Source of the DNA: Patiria miniata
Lineage: Eukaryota; Echinodermata; Asteroidea; Valvatida; Asterinidae
DNA length: 64,000 nucleotides
Assembly (NCBI RefSeq): GCF_015706575.1
Contig: NW_024037051.1
Span: 12,063,016 to 12,127,015, forward strand
Direction of reading: 5' to 3'
Below, piece by piece: positions 1 to 10,738 of this stretch (the first letter of the stretch is position 1; every line of letters starts with the position of its first letter). A model generated the notes under the pieces. That model made no database searches and had not been told where the DNA came from. It saw only the letters and a program-made list of their open reading frames with translations. The position numbers and the translations under genes were made by a program.

Positions 1-1240
1 GGGATGTTTCAAAAAGCATGCAGTGAACTTGCTAAACAAAATCGGGATTTTTTGAACGAATTTTTTGATATTTTTTACGGATAAGGTATTTATGAATGGG
101 AATAAATATGTGCTCGGTCGGTATTTATCACTCTGTTTAATACCGCTTAGAGTCTGGGTGCTGATAATTACCCTCGCCTCCGGCTCGGGTAATTATCAGC
201 ACCCAGACTCTAAGCGGTATTAAACGAGTGATAAAAACCTCCGGAGCACACATTTATTCCCTTATTCATAAATACCTCAGACAGTTTAGCCATTCCTATT
301 GGTCGAGAGCCCGTCACGTGGCCGGTATTAAACGGATGATAAAGACATGGCTAGCTGGTCTTAAACACTTTTCCAGTGTCACAATAAAATGTGGACTCCT
401 AAAAATCCAGTGCCTCTTATCGTTTAATTGGTTGAACGTTCACAATCCTCACGTAGGCATGCGCAACACTACCAGGGAGTTAGAATTTTATAGTTCTAAA
501 TTCAAAACGCAACGCGCCAGGTGCGTTCTGCGCGACATCGCATAGAACATCATACGCGCGCGTCAATCTCCATAAAAGGGTTGTTTTCATCTTACTCGCC
601 AGCTGAACACTCCATTATTTTGCAGGAGGGATGATTCAAAAAGCATAAAGTGAATTTGTTGAACAAAATCGGGATGTTTTGCACGAATTATATGATTTTT
701 TTTTTACCGAAAAGGTATTTATGAATGGGAATAAATATGTACTCCGTCGGTATTTATCACTCTGTTTAATACCACTTAGAGTCTGGGTGCTGATAATTAC
801 CCTCGCCTCCGGCTCGGGTAATTATCAGCACCCAGACTCTAAGTGGTATTAAACAGAGTGATAAAAACCTCCGGAGCACACATTTATTCCCTTAATAAAG
901 ACCCGTTGGCTGGTCTCAAACACTTTTACAGTGTCACATGAAATTGGACTCCTATGAAATCCAGAGTCTTTTACCGTTTTATTGGTTGAACGCACAATCC
1001 TCACGTTGGCATGCGCAGAACTATCAGTGACTCAGTATTTCACACTACACCGGCACAGCTGCGTTCTGCGTCACATCGCGCAGTACGCACGATGCGCGCG
1101 CCAATCAATATATATTATAAGGAGTTGTTCACCACTTTTGCGACAGGGAAATTCTATAATTAGTAAGAGGGGTGTTTCGAAAACATGAAGTAAAATTGTT
1201 GAACAAAATCGTTAACAATTCATAAGTTTGACTTGTTTCA
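1..1240. repeat. Tandem repeat with two internal hairpins
   Basis: The same block starts near 1, 628 and 1168: a GGG(A/G)TG-TTC-AAAA-CAT-like opening followed by GAACAAAATCG. The first two units each carry a near-perfect hairpin (about 131-230 and 755-860). Its arms contain GAGTCTGGGTGCTGATAATT, and its loop is the short CTCCGG region. The third unit is truncated. No credible protein is encoded. The hairpins suggest a foldback-type or MITE insertion that was duplicated with its flanks. This is inference from structure only. Confidence 0.75.
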
Positions 1241-1903
1241 TCTTTTTTTTGTTTTTGTTTTTGCAGCGAAAAGTTTTGATTTTTCGATGTACGATGGTAT
1301 GGTGCGTGAGTTCAAACCCTGCAAGGAACATGGTCTTTGTGCCCTTGTTCAAGCCACTTAACTACAATTGCCTCTCTCCACCAATTCAGGGGTATGAATG
1401 GGTACCTGTGAGGGTAGTAGAGGACCGAATGTGTCATGCAATCGGCTGGCACGTTGGAATAATTTTTTATTGTAAAGCACTTTGAGATTGTTGATACAGA
1501 ATGGAAAGCGCTGTACATGTATAAGCATTATAATTTATTTTATTTATTAATGAATGAAACTTAATCTGTAAAATTAACGTTTCATGTGTTTTCGCAAATG
1601 AATAAAGCAGACAGCGTCTGTAAAAAGCCAGGTCACCAAAATCAACGAACTGTAACAAAAAAGTACACATAAGTATTTAAACCGTTTGATGAAAAAGACC
1701 GCAATCGTATCGAATTTACATTGATTAAAACAAGAGGGGGAAGGGGACAAAGAAAACCAACAAGATGTGTGGTGTTTACCAAGCATTCAGGAGACAGACA
1801 GACTTAGCAATTCAGCTCAATGAACCCCTAACTGACTTCCATTAGGATTTTTCCGGGCTCTGTGGTTTCCCAGCCCAATGCACCTCGTTCCTTGACCATT
1901 TTG

Positions 1904-2126
1904 CGCCTATCAAATGCCCCCCCCCCCCTCACTGCCCTAGGTTCGATGTCAGGATTTGGTCACGTTTTTCATGCCCCAGGGTGGGGATTTTGGTCACTCA
2001 AAATATATGTTGGGCATTGTCGCTTACATTTTGCCAGAGGGGTGGGAATTTCGTCACTTCAGAAGTGACAATCGCCACGTCTTGGATGGGGCAGCCCGGG
2101 GGAGGGGTGGGGGAAACAATTGACCA
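1904..2126. repeat. G-rich MITE-like element, copy 1
   Basis: It begins CGCCTATCAAATGCCCCCC and ends near GGGGAAACAATTGACC. The interior matches the element at 49226-49532 (GGTGGGGATTTTGGTCACTC and GGGGCAGCCCGGG are shared). The right end has lost the inverted CGCCTATCAA seen in the other copy, so this copy is degraded. Confidence 0.6.
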
Positions 2127-2189
2127 TAAAATGCTGGAAGGGAAGCGGCACTCTATTGCTGCGGAGATCAGCCAAACGATATAGTACCT

Positions 2190-2800
2190 TATAGAGATTG
2201 GTCCGTAAAAGGGTTTAAAAAGGTAAAAGGGGCGAGTGTACCCGGCTTGCACTATAGTGCAGCTTTAATTAACTGATTTTTAATACAGATATGTGGTTGC
2301 ACAACATGTACATATACTAGGTCAATACTGGTGTCCGTCAAAAATTAAACAATATTTTTGGCTGTTATACGTTTGCTAGCATCGCCCCTATCCTCATGTA
2401 CAACATCTCAAAATCGGGGATCTGTTCTAGTCGCTGTTCCCGACAATCCGTCACCAGCTCATACATGAAATCAAACATTATTTCTGTGCAAATTTGTTGA
2501 CAAGGCAGGCAGAAGTAGTAGGTTCTCGTCCTTCAATGAAACGAAAGAATTATGAAACTACATGATTGCCAGGAAATGTGTCATGCGTAACTTTCACTGT
2601 TTTCCGTAGCCTGATAAGGACTGTCATAATAATCTGTACTCATAAACATCTGTACAAATAAACAAAGAACTACGCTAAAATATCAGGTTGTCAAAAATCA
2701 CAAGTTCAATGTTCTTTTGCTTTTACTTTTATTTCCTCAAGTTATGACATAAAAACCTGTGCTTTTGTCGTTTTGGGAGAAATGAGAAAAGATTGTGACC
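2190..2800 (+). promoter_or_regulatory. Duplicated 5' flank of receptor-like gene 1
   Basis: This stretch lies directly upstream of the first receptor-like gene and aligns along most of its length with 6060-6660 upstream of the second. Shared landmarks are GGGTTTAAAA-GG-AAAAGGGGCG, CCCTATCCTCATGTA-AACATCTCAAAAT, GTCATGCGTAACTTTCACT and ACTACGCTAAAATATCAGGTTGTCAAAA. The promoter and 5' UTR should lie here, but I see no convincing TATA box at a defined distance. The regulatory role is inferred from position and conservation only. Confidence 0.5.
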
Positions 2801-5642
2801 ATGAATCTATCGGACATCACAAGCGAGCACCGTCCTTTGCTCAACCGTGGCATCCAGAACAGGTGCCACGATCACACAAGCTACACCATACCCTCCCTGG
2901 ATGATGAAGATTCACCAACTCGCTGTGAATCTTCTCACTGTGTCTCACCGCGAACACGGAAGCGCTGGCCGTGGTTTATTTGGTTCCTGCTAAAGGTTAT
3001 CGGGCTGTACAACTACCGGAAGATTGTGACAAAGAGGCGGTGCCACCTGTGCCGTCTGGCCGTCCTCCAGCGCCGATACCGGGCGACCGACGAGGAGGGG
3101 AGAGCGTGCACGCTCTACCCGGGAACAACTCAACACCTGAGTGATGACGAGGGAGAATGCGAAATGTCTCTCATCTGCGAGGCAGAGCACGTGGATAGTG
3201 ACTCACGTTCGGGGACAACGGATGGAGCTTGTGTTGTGTGCCGGAGCCTGTGGTGGGACGTCTGGGGCAAGCATCGGCCGTACTCGGAGACTGATATCGG
3301 TAAGTGAAACATCATCATCATCACAGAAGTCGTACATGAACTTGACGTGCTCAGTTGCGTTCGGTGGCAGCTGCGGTGTGTTGGGGTGCGTAATTTGCGG
3401 GGTGAACTACTACGTGGCTTAATTTTCGTGAGTGCCATCCAATGGATTTGGACAAAAGAATGCTGAAATTTGCCTCCCCAAAATGTTTTAGGGGGCACTA
3501 CAGACTGCGGGGGGGGGGGGGGGGGGGGAGACAAAGAGATCGAGTGGGAAAGGGGCTGGCATTCCCCGTTTCCCTTAGTTACGCAACTGAGTGACACAGA
3601 AGGAAGTCGTATCATGCTTGTGTTCTTGAGCAAGACGCTTTACAGTGATTGCTTCCTTATTCAGCCATGTGTTTGCGAAGGGCGATTTCTCAAGGTTACG
3701 TAACACTTTATTTTGAATGAAACTACATGTACACACACATTTTCACGTTGGCGGGCGATATCTTTGAAAAATTTATTTCTCCCGTTTGGAAGACAGTATC
3801 TTCATGCAACTTTCAGGGTTTATTTCCCGTATAATGATCCAATTATGTGCTAAAAATCGTTGTGATATGTTATTTACTTTCGTTGAAATTGGAAGAATAG
3901 GCCTGGCTACGTGCATATTTGAAAGCTGTAACACTGGCGTTAGCAATGTCTGTCAATCTTTTCAAGCCTGACTAGCATCCTATCCATTATGGTGTGCAGT
4001 AAACATTAATTGCGTAAAAGCCGCCTTCACGAGTTATTAAAGAGTGATAAATATCACCCTTTTTGCCGGCTTCCATTGGTCGATCCGAGACCCCGCCATG
4101 TCACGCCGAGTGACGCTAATGAATATATTCATATGCGATTGTCCATTGTGTGGCCGGGCCGAAATCGGTCAACCGTAGCGCCTACTGTGCTATAGGAAAA
4201 TCATACACATGGGTTTGGTCGCTAAAATTCGTCGCCGAAATTGTCCTTAGAGATGATTCAATATGTAACACAAGCGTTAGCAAAAACAGATTAAGCTGAA
4301 ATTCGGAATATACTTAGATGATATGCGCGTTCACCTACTCGTGAAATAACCACTTTCGTAAATTCCTAGAAACTGATATAAATACATGGATTTGGGGACG
4401 TTTTCGAACGATTTCTTCCAGATTTGAAGGTCAGCTTTACCAGTAACCAGCATTGACGTTTAAGCATCGATTTTTCTTCCGTTATATTTTAACATTTCAA
4501 TCATACTGAGCATATTTTTTGAGGAACACAACGTTTGCTTTTTCTCAATACACACGTCCATGTCCTTTACAACAGGTGTTCGCAAATGGAACCATCGTGG
4601 AAGCACCGTATTTTCCATCATCTGGCCTCTGTTTCTGATCGCTCTCCTCCTGTTGGACTTGATCGGCAATGCCTTTAAATTTTGGGGTCGGGATAACGAA
4701 GTCTTCCATCTCATCAACAACGGTACATATTACAGTGTGGTCTTGCTAACTCCGGTGTTGTGTCTGATAGCGAATATCAGTCACATTATTTCTGATCACC
4801 GAGCCAGTTGTACAGGGCTTTTGTGCAAATGGCAAGCTGTCCTCAGTGTGCGAAACGTTGTCAGATGCTTACAGCACTTGGAGTTTGGGGAACGCGGTTT
4901 GCCGTATAAAGCTTATCTGGCGTTGTGTATCATCTTGCCTTGCATTGACGAAGTTTACCTTATCTACATCCAATTCTACGTCTACCCAGACATCACTTAT
5001 GATGCCTTGTCGCAAATGGGGTTAATAGTCGGTATCTTCGTTACGCTGCTCTGGGCAGCCTTCTGTTATCTCACACTTCTACTTCGACTGTCCTTTCAGA
5101 AGCAGCAGGATCTGGTCTTGGCATTTGTCTGGAGACACGCGGGCAAGGTAGACGTCTGCAGACGCCGTCTGGCCTACTTCGCAGAAGATCTGGGAAGCAT
5201 GATTGGGTTGGTCTCCGTTTGGAACATGGTCATCGTTCCTGTCAGCACGTGGGCGTTTACCACTCTGATCATTGTGTATTGGACCAGTTACGGAGTAAGC
5301 TACAACCAGAACCCCCATCAACTTTCAAATCCTTACAAATATGGCTTTGTCTGGTTTGAGCGCATCATTTTCCTGGTCATGCCGTTATTTGCACTTGGCG
5401 AGATGGCCTTCAAGAACACATGGTCTCAATTCAGGCTTGCCATCAGTCGGATGAGATGTGATGATCACGATGTCTTCTGGGATAAGATTCTGGCTTTCTG
5501 TCACGAGCAGTCCTCGGGATCTAAAGTGGGCATCTTGACACTTGCGTTCTCTGCTTTGGGCTTCTTTCTTGGTATACATTTCACCGAAAATATGACAACT
5601 CCGTTCAACGTCATTGTAACCCCGACAACGTCTTTGTTGTAG
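2801..5642 (+). CDS. Seven-helix receptor-like membrane protein, tandem copy 1
   Basis: Two coding exons, 2801-3299 and 4576-5642, are joined in phase 1 (donor G|GTAAGT, acceptor ACAG|GT) and give 521 residues. The ATG at 2801 is chosen because the second copy has the same start in the same context (GACCATGAAT). The N-terminal part is polar, with an amphipathic or hydrophobic stretch at 56-72 (IWFLLKVIGLYNY) and two CxxC pairs at 81-84 and 144-147, followed by WWDVWGKHRPYSETDIG at the splice junction. Hydrophobic segments lie near 178-196, 218-238, 278-298, 314-336, 376-401, 427-444 and 484-502. A conserved loop FQKQQ...WRHAG.VDVCRRRL sits between segments 4 and 5. The GLYNYR helix before the first membrane span and the SALGFFLG motif near the end recall insect gustatory-receptor-like proteins, but the usual C-terminal TYhhhhhQF motif is not clear. 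Ligand and function are unknown. The 1.28-kb intron has a poly-G run near 3511-3528 and no recognised element. Confidence 0.85.
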
Positions 5643-5757
5643 GTTAGGGCACACTGAAACGATTCCGGTGATTATTGAGAACAAAGGGTACTTTGAAAGA
5701 ATGTAAATCAGAGCAAATGGGTGAGCACCTTTCATTTTTATCATTATTATTACTATT

Positions 5758-6022
5758 CATTTCTGGTAATGAAACCAAGGATTCCTCAAAAGCGCCCTTG
5801 GCACTGTAGCTCCCAAGCCTGAAGAAACATGTATAGAGAGAAGACAATAAGAAGAAATTACAGTTATAGAGGTGGGAAGAAAACCCCAGAAGAATATTCT
5901 AGGGAAAACCCACCTAATCAGGTAGGGACTGAAATCCAATCCACATGATCGCCTAGTCGGGATTCGAACCCGGGTCACAGCGGTGGAAGGTGAGGAAAAT
6001 ACCGCTACGCCAACCTGACTCT
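5758..6022 (-). repeat. tRNA-derived SINE, copy 1
   Basis: On the minus strand it starts GAGTCAGGTTGGCGTAGCGG (A-box-like) and carries a B box GGGTTCGAATCCC at about 5959-5972. A non-tRNA body follows, and it ends CTTGGTTTCATTACCAGAAA. Matching copies lie at 29978-30260, 40404-40684 and 43281-43555. It sits between receptor-like genes 1 and 2. Confidence 0.85.
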
Positions 6023-6059
6023 CCAATGAGCAAGCCGCCTTTTCGAAATGCAATGTCCA

Positions 6060-6660
6060 AATTGATCGGTAAAAGGGGTTTAAAAGGGTAAAAGGGGCGG
6101 AGCTTACCCAGGTTGCACTAGTGCAACTATATTAAATGAATTTAAATAAAGATCTGTGGCCACTTGCACTACTATATCAAGATTATACGGGGGCCCGTCA
6201 AACATTAAACTATATTTTTGACAATTTGACGTTCGCCAGCATCGGCCCTATCCTCATGTATAACATCTCAAAATTGGGCCTCTGTTGTAGTCACTGTTCC
6301 CGATAATCCTTCTTCAGCTCATAGTACATGATGTCAAACGTTATATCTGTGAAAAAAAGGGTTTGGCATGGCAAGCAGTAGTAGTACATTCTCATTCTAC
6401 AATGAAACGAAAGAATTATAAAACTACATGCCAGGCAATGTGTCATGCGTAACTTTCACTTTTTTTCCGGATCCTGTTCAGGACTGCCATAACAACCCGT
6501 CTCTACCAAATAAACAAAGGACTACGCTAAAATATCAGGTTGTCAAAATTTACAATTTACAGCTCTTTCGGTGTTTTTTCTTATACTTTCATTTCCTCAA
6601 GTTATGAGATAAAAACCTGTGATTTTTCGTTTTGTGGGGCATTTAGAAAAGATTCTGACC
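6060..6660 (+). promoter_or_regulatory. Duplicated 5' flank of receptor-like gene 2
   Basis: This is the second copy of the block at 2190-2800 and lies immediately upstream of gene 2. The order of the shared landmarks is preserved, so the tandem duplication carried the whole upstream region. No core promoter element is certain. Confidence 0.5.
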
Positions 6661-9600
6661 ATGAATCGATCGGACTTCACAAGCGAGCACTTTCCTTTGC
6701 TCAACCGTGGCATCCAGAACAGGTGTCACGATCACACAAGCTACACCATACCCTCCCGTGATGATGAAGATTCACCAACTCGCTGTGAATCTTCTCACTG
6801 TGTCTCACCGCGAACACGGAAGCGCTGGCCGTGGTTTATTTGGTTCCTGCTAAAGGTGATCGGGCTGTACAACTACCGGAAGATTGTGACAAAGAGGCGG
6901 TGCCACATGTGCCGTCTGGCCGTCCTCCAGCGCCGATACCGGGCGACCGACGAGGAGTGGAGAGGGTGGCTCTACCCGGGAACACCTCAGCACCTGAGTG
7001 AGGACGAGGGAGGATGCGAAATGTCTCTCATCTGCGAGGCAGAGCACGTGGATAGTGACTCACGTTCGGGGACAACGGATGGAGCTTGTGTCGTGTGCCA
7101 GAGCCAGTGGTGGGACGCCTGGGGCAAGCATCGGCCGTACTCGGAGACTGATATCGGTGAGTGAAACCATAGAGAAAGGACCCATGGTGAAACATCCTTA
7201 TGCACGGATGTCGTTCAGGGCCAGTGACGTGCCCGCTTTTGGTGGCAGCGGTGGCCAGTGTTGTAGGACTCGAGTCCAGGACTTGGATTCGAGTCGGCCT
7301 CGAGTCACATTTTTCGTGACTCGGACTCGACTCGAGTCACATTGGAAAATGACTCGGACTCGGACTTGTCCATGATGACTCGGACTCGAACTTGGTGACT
7401 CTTGTATTTTCATCAAAAAAAAAATTAACGTTAGGCCTACGTATTTTGTGCGACGAGTGTAGCATTCTTTTTTACGTACTCCATAGACAAAACACGGCGC
7501 CGTGAAAAATCGTATCCAGGGGCCGCGCTCGCACTAGGGCCCGGTGTTCTGCCAAAGAAGTATCGCGTTATCGCGTTATTTTGGGAAACATGGGGAAACT
7601 ATAGATAAGTGTCACCAATACGAATGTTAAAATTCTAGAATTTTACTTCAATGCCCGACCAAAATTTGTCAAAACTATAACCTTGTGTTCGGAATCCATT
7701 TAAGACTTTGTAATCAGTAAATATTCATGCAGTATGGGGAAGAAAGTAAGCGCATGTAAGGTTTTCTGTGTTAGATCATTCTTGGCACGGTTCACTGGGA
7801 ATTAAAAGGAAAACACATTTGGGTCTAAACAACATGTACACACACAAGCTAAACTATATACACTGGGAATTACTTAAAAGACACAATTGATGATTGAAAA
7901 TATATTTTTTCAAATTGGATTAGTTTGGTGCACAACTATAGGAACAATTAGTGATCACTCTTGATCGGACTCGACCCTTGTGACTCGAGACTCGGAATCG
8001 AGGCTTGTGACTCGAGACTCGGACTCGGACTCGAGGCTTGTACTCGGACTCGACGTGGGTGACTCGACTACAACACTGGCAGCTAGTGGCTTATTTTGGT
8101 CTCCTCAAAATGTTTAAGGGGGCACTAGAGAAAGAGATAGAGGGGGGCACACAGACCTCCAGTGGATCAGGGGGTTGCATTATCCGTTGTCCAAATGCCA
8201 CTGAGTAGCAGTCACGTGACTGCAGGTTGTGCGCGGGCAATAGGCTACGCTTTACGGTGATTGATTCTTTCTTTTCCTAGTGCAAATGTATTCTTAGATA
8301 TTGTGGGCACACTGCATGAAGGGTGGGTTAGTAGGGGTGGAATGGATTGAAACGTACTGTTAATTGGAAGTTAAGATGATTCCAGATTAATGATCTGTCG
8401 CCATTTAATCACATTTTTTTTTTAACCTGATAATTCAACACCACACGATTTCCAATAAAGAAAAAAACCTTTTTTTTCTGATGAACTATGACCGCCTGTA
8501 AGGTATATCAATTGCTGTAAAAAGATGACGTTAGCATTCTGTAATGCAGAGTGCTTTTCTCAACAGACTAGTCCATGTCCTTTCCCACAGGTGTTCGAAA
8601 ATGGAACCATCGTGGAAGCACCGTTTTTTCCATCATCTGGCCTCTGCTTCTGATCGCTCTCTGCGTGTTGGATATAATCAACAGCGCCTTTCACTTTTGG
8701 GGTCGGAATAACGAAGTCTTCCATCTCATCCACAACGGTACATATCTGAGTGTGGTCTTGCTAACTCCGGTGTTGTGTCTGATAGCGAATATCAGTCACA
8801 TTATTTCTGATCACCGGGGTTCTTCTACCGGGCGCTTCTGCAGCTGGCGAGATGCCTTCAGTGTACGAAACATAGTCAAATGCTTACAGCATTTGGAGTT
8901 GGAGGAACGTGGTTTGCCGTATAAAGCTTATCTGGCGTTGTGTATCATCTTGCCTTGTATTGACGAAGTTTACCTCATCTACATCCGATTCTACGTCTAC
9001 CAAGACATCACTTATGATGTCCTCGCGCAAATCTCTGTGATTGGCGGTATCTTTGTTACACTGGTGTGGGCAGCTTTCTGTTATCTGACGCTTCTACTTC
9101 GACTGTCCTTTCAGAAGCAGCAGGGTCTGGTCTTAGCTTTTGTCTGGAGACACGCAGGCAAGATAGACGTCTGCAGACGCCGGCTGGCCGACTTCGCAGA
9201 AGAGCTCAGAAGCATGATTGGGTTGGTCTCTGTTTGGATCATGGTCATCGTTCCCGTGAGCACGTGGGCGTTTACCACTCTGGTCGTTGACTACTGGACC
9301 AATTACGGAGTAATCTACGATCAAAACGCCTCTCAAGTTTACAGGTATGGCCTTGTTTGGTACAGGCGCATCAGTTTTCTGATCATGCCGTTATTTGCAC
9401 TTGGCGAGATGGCCTTCAAGAATACGTGGTCTCAATTCAGGCGTGCCATCAGTCGGATGAGAAATGAGGAGCAGGATGTTTTCTGGGATAAGATTCTGGC
9501 TTTCTGTGAGGAACAGCCCTCGGTATCTAAAGTGGGGATCTTGATTCTTGCGTTCTCTACTTTAGGCTTCTTTCTCGGTCTAAATTTCCCCAAACCGAGT

Positions 9601-9666
9601 GGGTTTGGAGTGACGAGCACTCCGTACAACAGCGTCCTCCAAAGTCCAACTCCATCGTTGTTTTAG
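6661..9666 (+). CDS. Seven-helix receptor-like membrane protein, tandem copy 2
   Basis: Exons 6661-7156 and 8591-9666 join in phase 1 at the same codon as copy 1 (GAT ATC G|GTGAGT ... CACAG|GT) and give 523 residues. All features of copy 1 are present: the WFLLKVIGLYNYRKIVTKRR helix, two CxxC pairs (CHMC, CVVC), WWDAWGKHRPYSETDIG, about seven hydrophobic segments, the loop FQKQQ...WRHAGKIDVCRRRL, and FSTLGFFLGLNF at the last segment. Long stretches are almost identical to copy 1 at nucleotide level. Other blocks, notably the loop after the second segment and the loop near YDVLAQISVIGG, are clearly diverged. The intron contains a large inverted-repeat element (7256-8078). Function is unknown. 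A chemoreceptor-like role is plausible from topology and tandem duplication. Confidence 0.85.
7256..8078. mobile_element. hAT-like non-autonomous element rich in GACTCG motifs
   Basis: It begins CAGTGTTGTAGGACTCGAGT and ends GACTCGACTACAACACTG, so the termini are inverted copies. Both ends are arrays of GACTCGGACTCG-type motifs. The centre is AT-rich with no ORF. CAG-type ends with a TGTTGTAG start are common in hAT MITEs, but I could not define a clean 8-bp target duplication. It lies in the intron of receptor-like gene 2 and is absent from the intron of gene 1, so it arrived after the duplication. A related GACTCGAGT-rich patch lies at about 38790-38950. Confidence 0.7.
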
Positions 9667-10189
9667 ATTAAAACAAACTGAATCACCTCCAGTGATTGTT
9701 TTGAACTGATGGGAACACTGAAAATGTTAAGAGAAAATGGATGACCACCTCAAACATTGCTAAGTAAATTATTTTGATCATATTCGATCCGTTTTTGATG
9801 GTAAATATGGAGGCAACCCTCAAGAAAAACGTTAAACAAGTGCATTCTGTGGGTTTGCGGAAGATCATATTGTTTTAATCTTAAATTGCATCAGTGTGAA
9901 TCAAAGGTTATAATTCGAATGATTCTTTACAAAAAAGCCAATTAAATAATTTGATTTCCAACGTAGTGTAGACGTATTTTACCAACTATTGTCCACCTGT
10001 CATGACTGCTGTGATATCGGTCGCAGTATAGCGATTGGGGGACAATACAAATAAATTAATGAGAAATGTATACATGTATATATAATATATAACCAAAATA
10101 TAAATAGGTCTGGACACCATACACTTTCGACAAACTTTTTTGTGCTCAGGTAATTTTATTTTTTTTCTCAACAATTTGTATATTGGTTT
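9667..10189. other. Intergenic, no recognised feature
   Basis: AT-rich DNA follows the stop of receptor-like gene 2. No coding exon, RNA gene or clear repeat was seen. It should include the 3' UTR of gene 2. Confidence 0.5.
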
Positions 10190-10738
10190 TTAAAGCTATA
10201 GTCCATCATTTGCAGCTTTCCGAAAATTGACTGGCGTAATTATTGTTGAAAAACATACTTGGTTGAAAGATAGTAAGGGGATTGGACTAAACTCCCTGTG
10301 AAGTTTTTTTTTTTCTGGCAAGCTGTCAATTTGAAGTAATCAACGAAAGAAGGCCTTTCCAACGATGCTTCTTAAGACGCACCGCAGGAACTAAATTAGT
10401 AGTTCGTTTTGTTATTCGGCGAAACGCGCGCAAGCACGCAAGCGCGGTTGCTACAATTCGTCGGATCAGTGCGCGACATCGCGTAGCTGCAATCGGCTCA
10501 GTGAGAACGCGTCTCGGACGCTGAATTCACTCAATTCAGGCCCAATTCAAAACATGATTCCGCAAATTTTGATTTGAAATTGAGATCCTAGAATGCTGTT
10601 TTTCTCGGAATATAGAGCTGAAGCTGAGCTGAAACTTCATCAGATTAGTTGTTCAGTACCCTACTTTAGATTTTGAGCACATTTGTTGGTTCAAACGAAC
10701 AAAATGCACAAATTACAAATGATGGACTTTATCTTTAA
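10190..10738 (-). mobile_element. TTAA-flanked MITE (family A), copy 1
   Basis: It is bounded by TTAA on both sides, with inverted termini AGCTATAGTCCATCATTTG at one end and CAAATGATGGACTTTATCT at the other. The body contains the internal palindrome CTTCTTAAGACGCACC and the conserved GCGCGACATCGCGTA. Copies lie at 12313-12836, 18588-19667 (with one nested), 39066-39410 (partial), 47798-48345 and 52848-53366. TTAA target sites are typical of piggyBac and Kolobok elements. No transposase is present. Confidence 0.85.
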
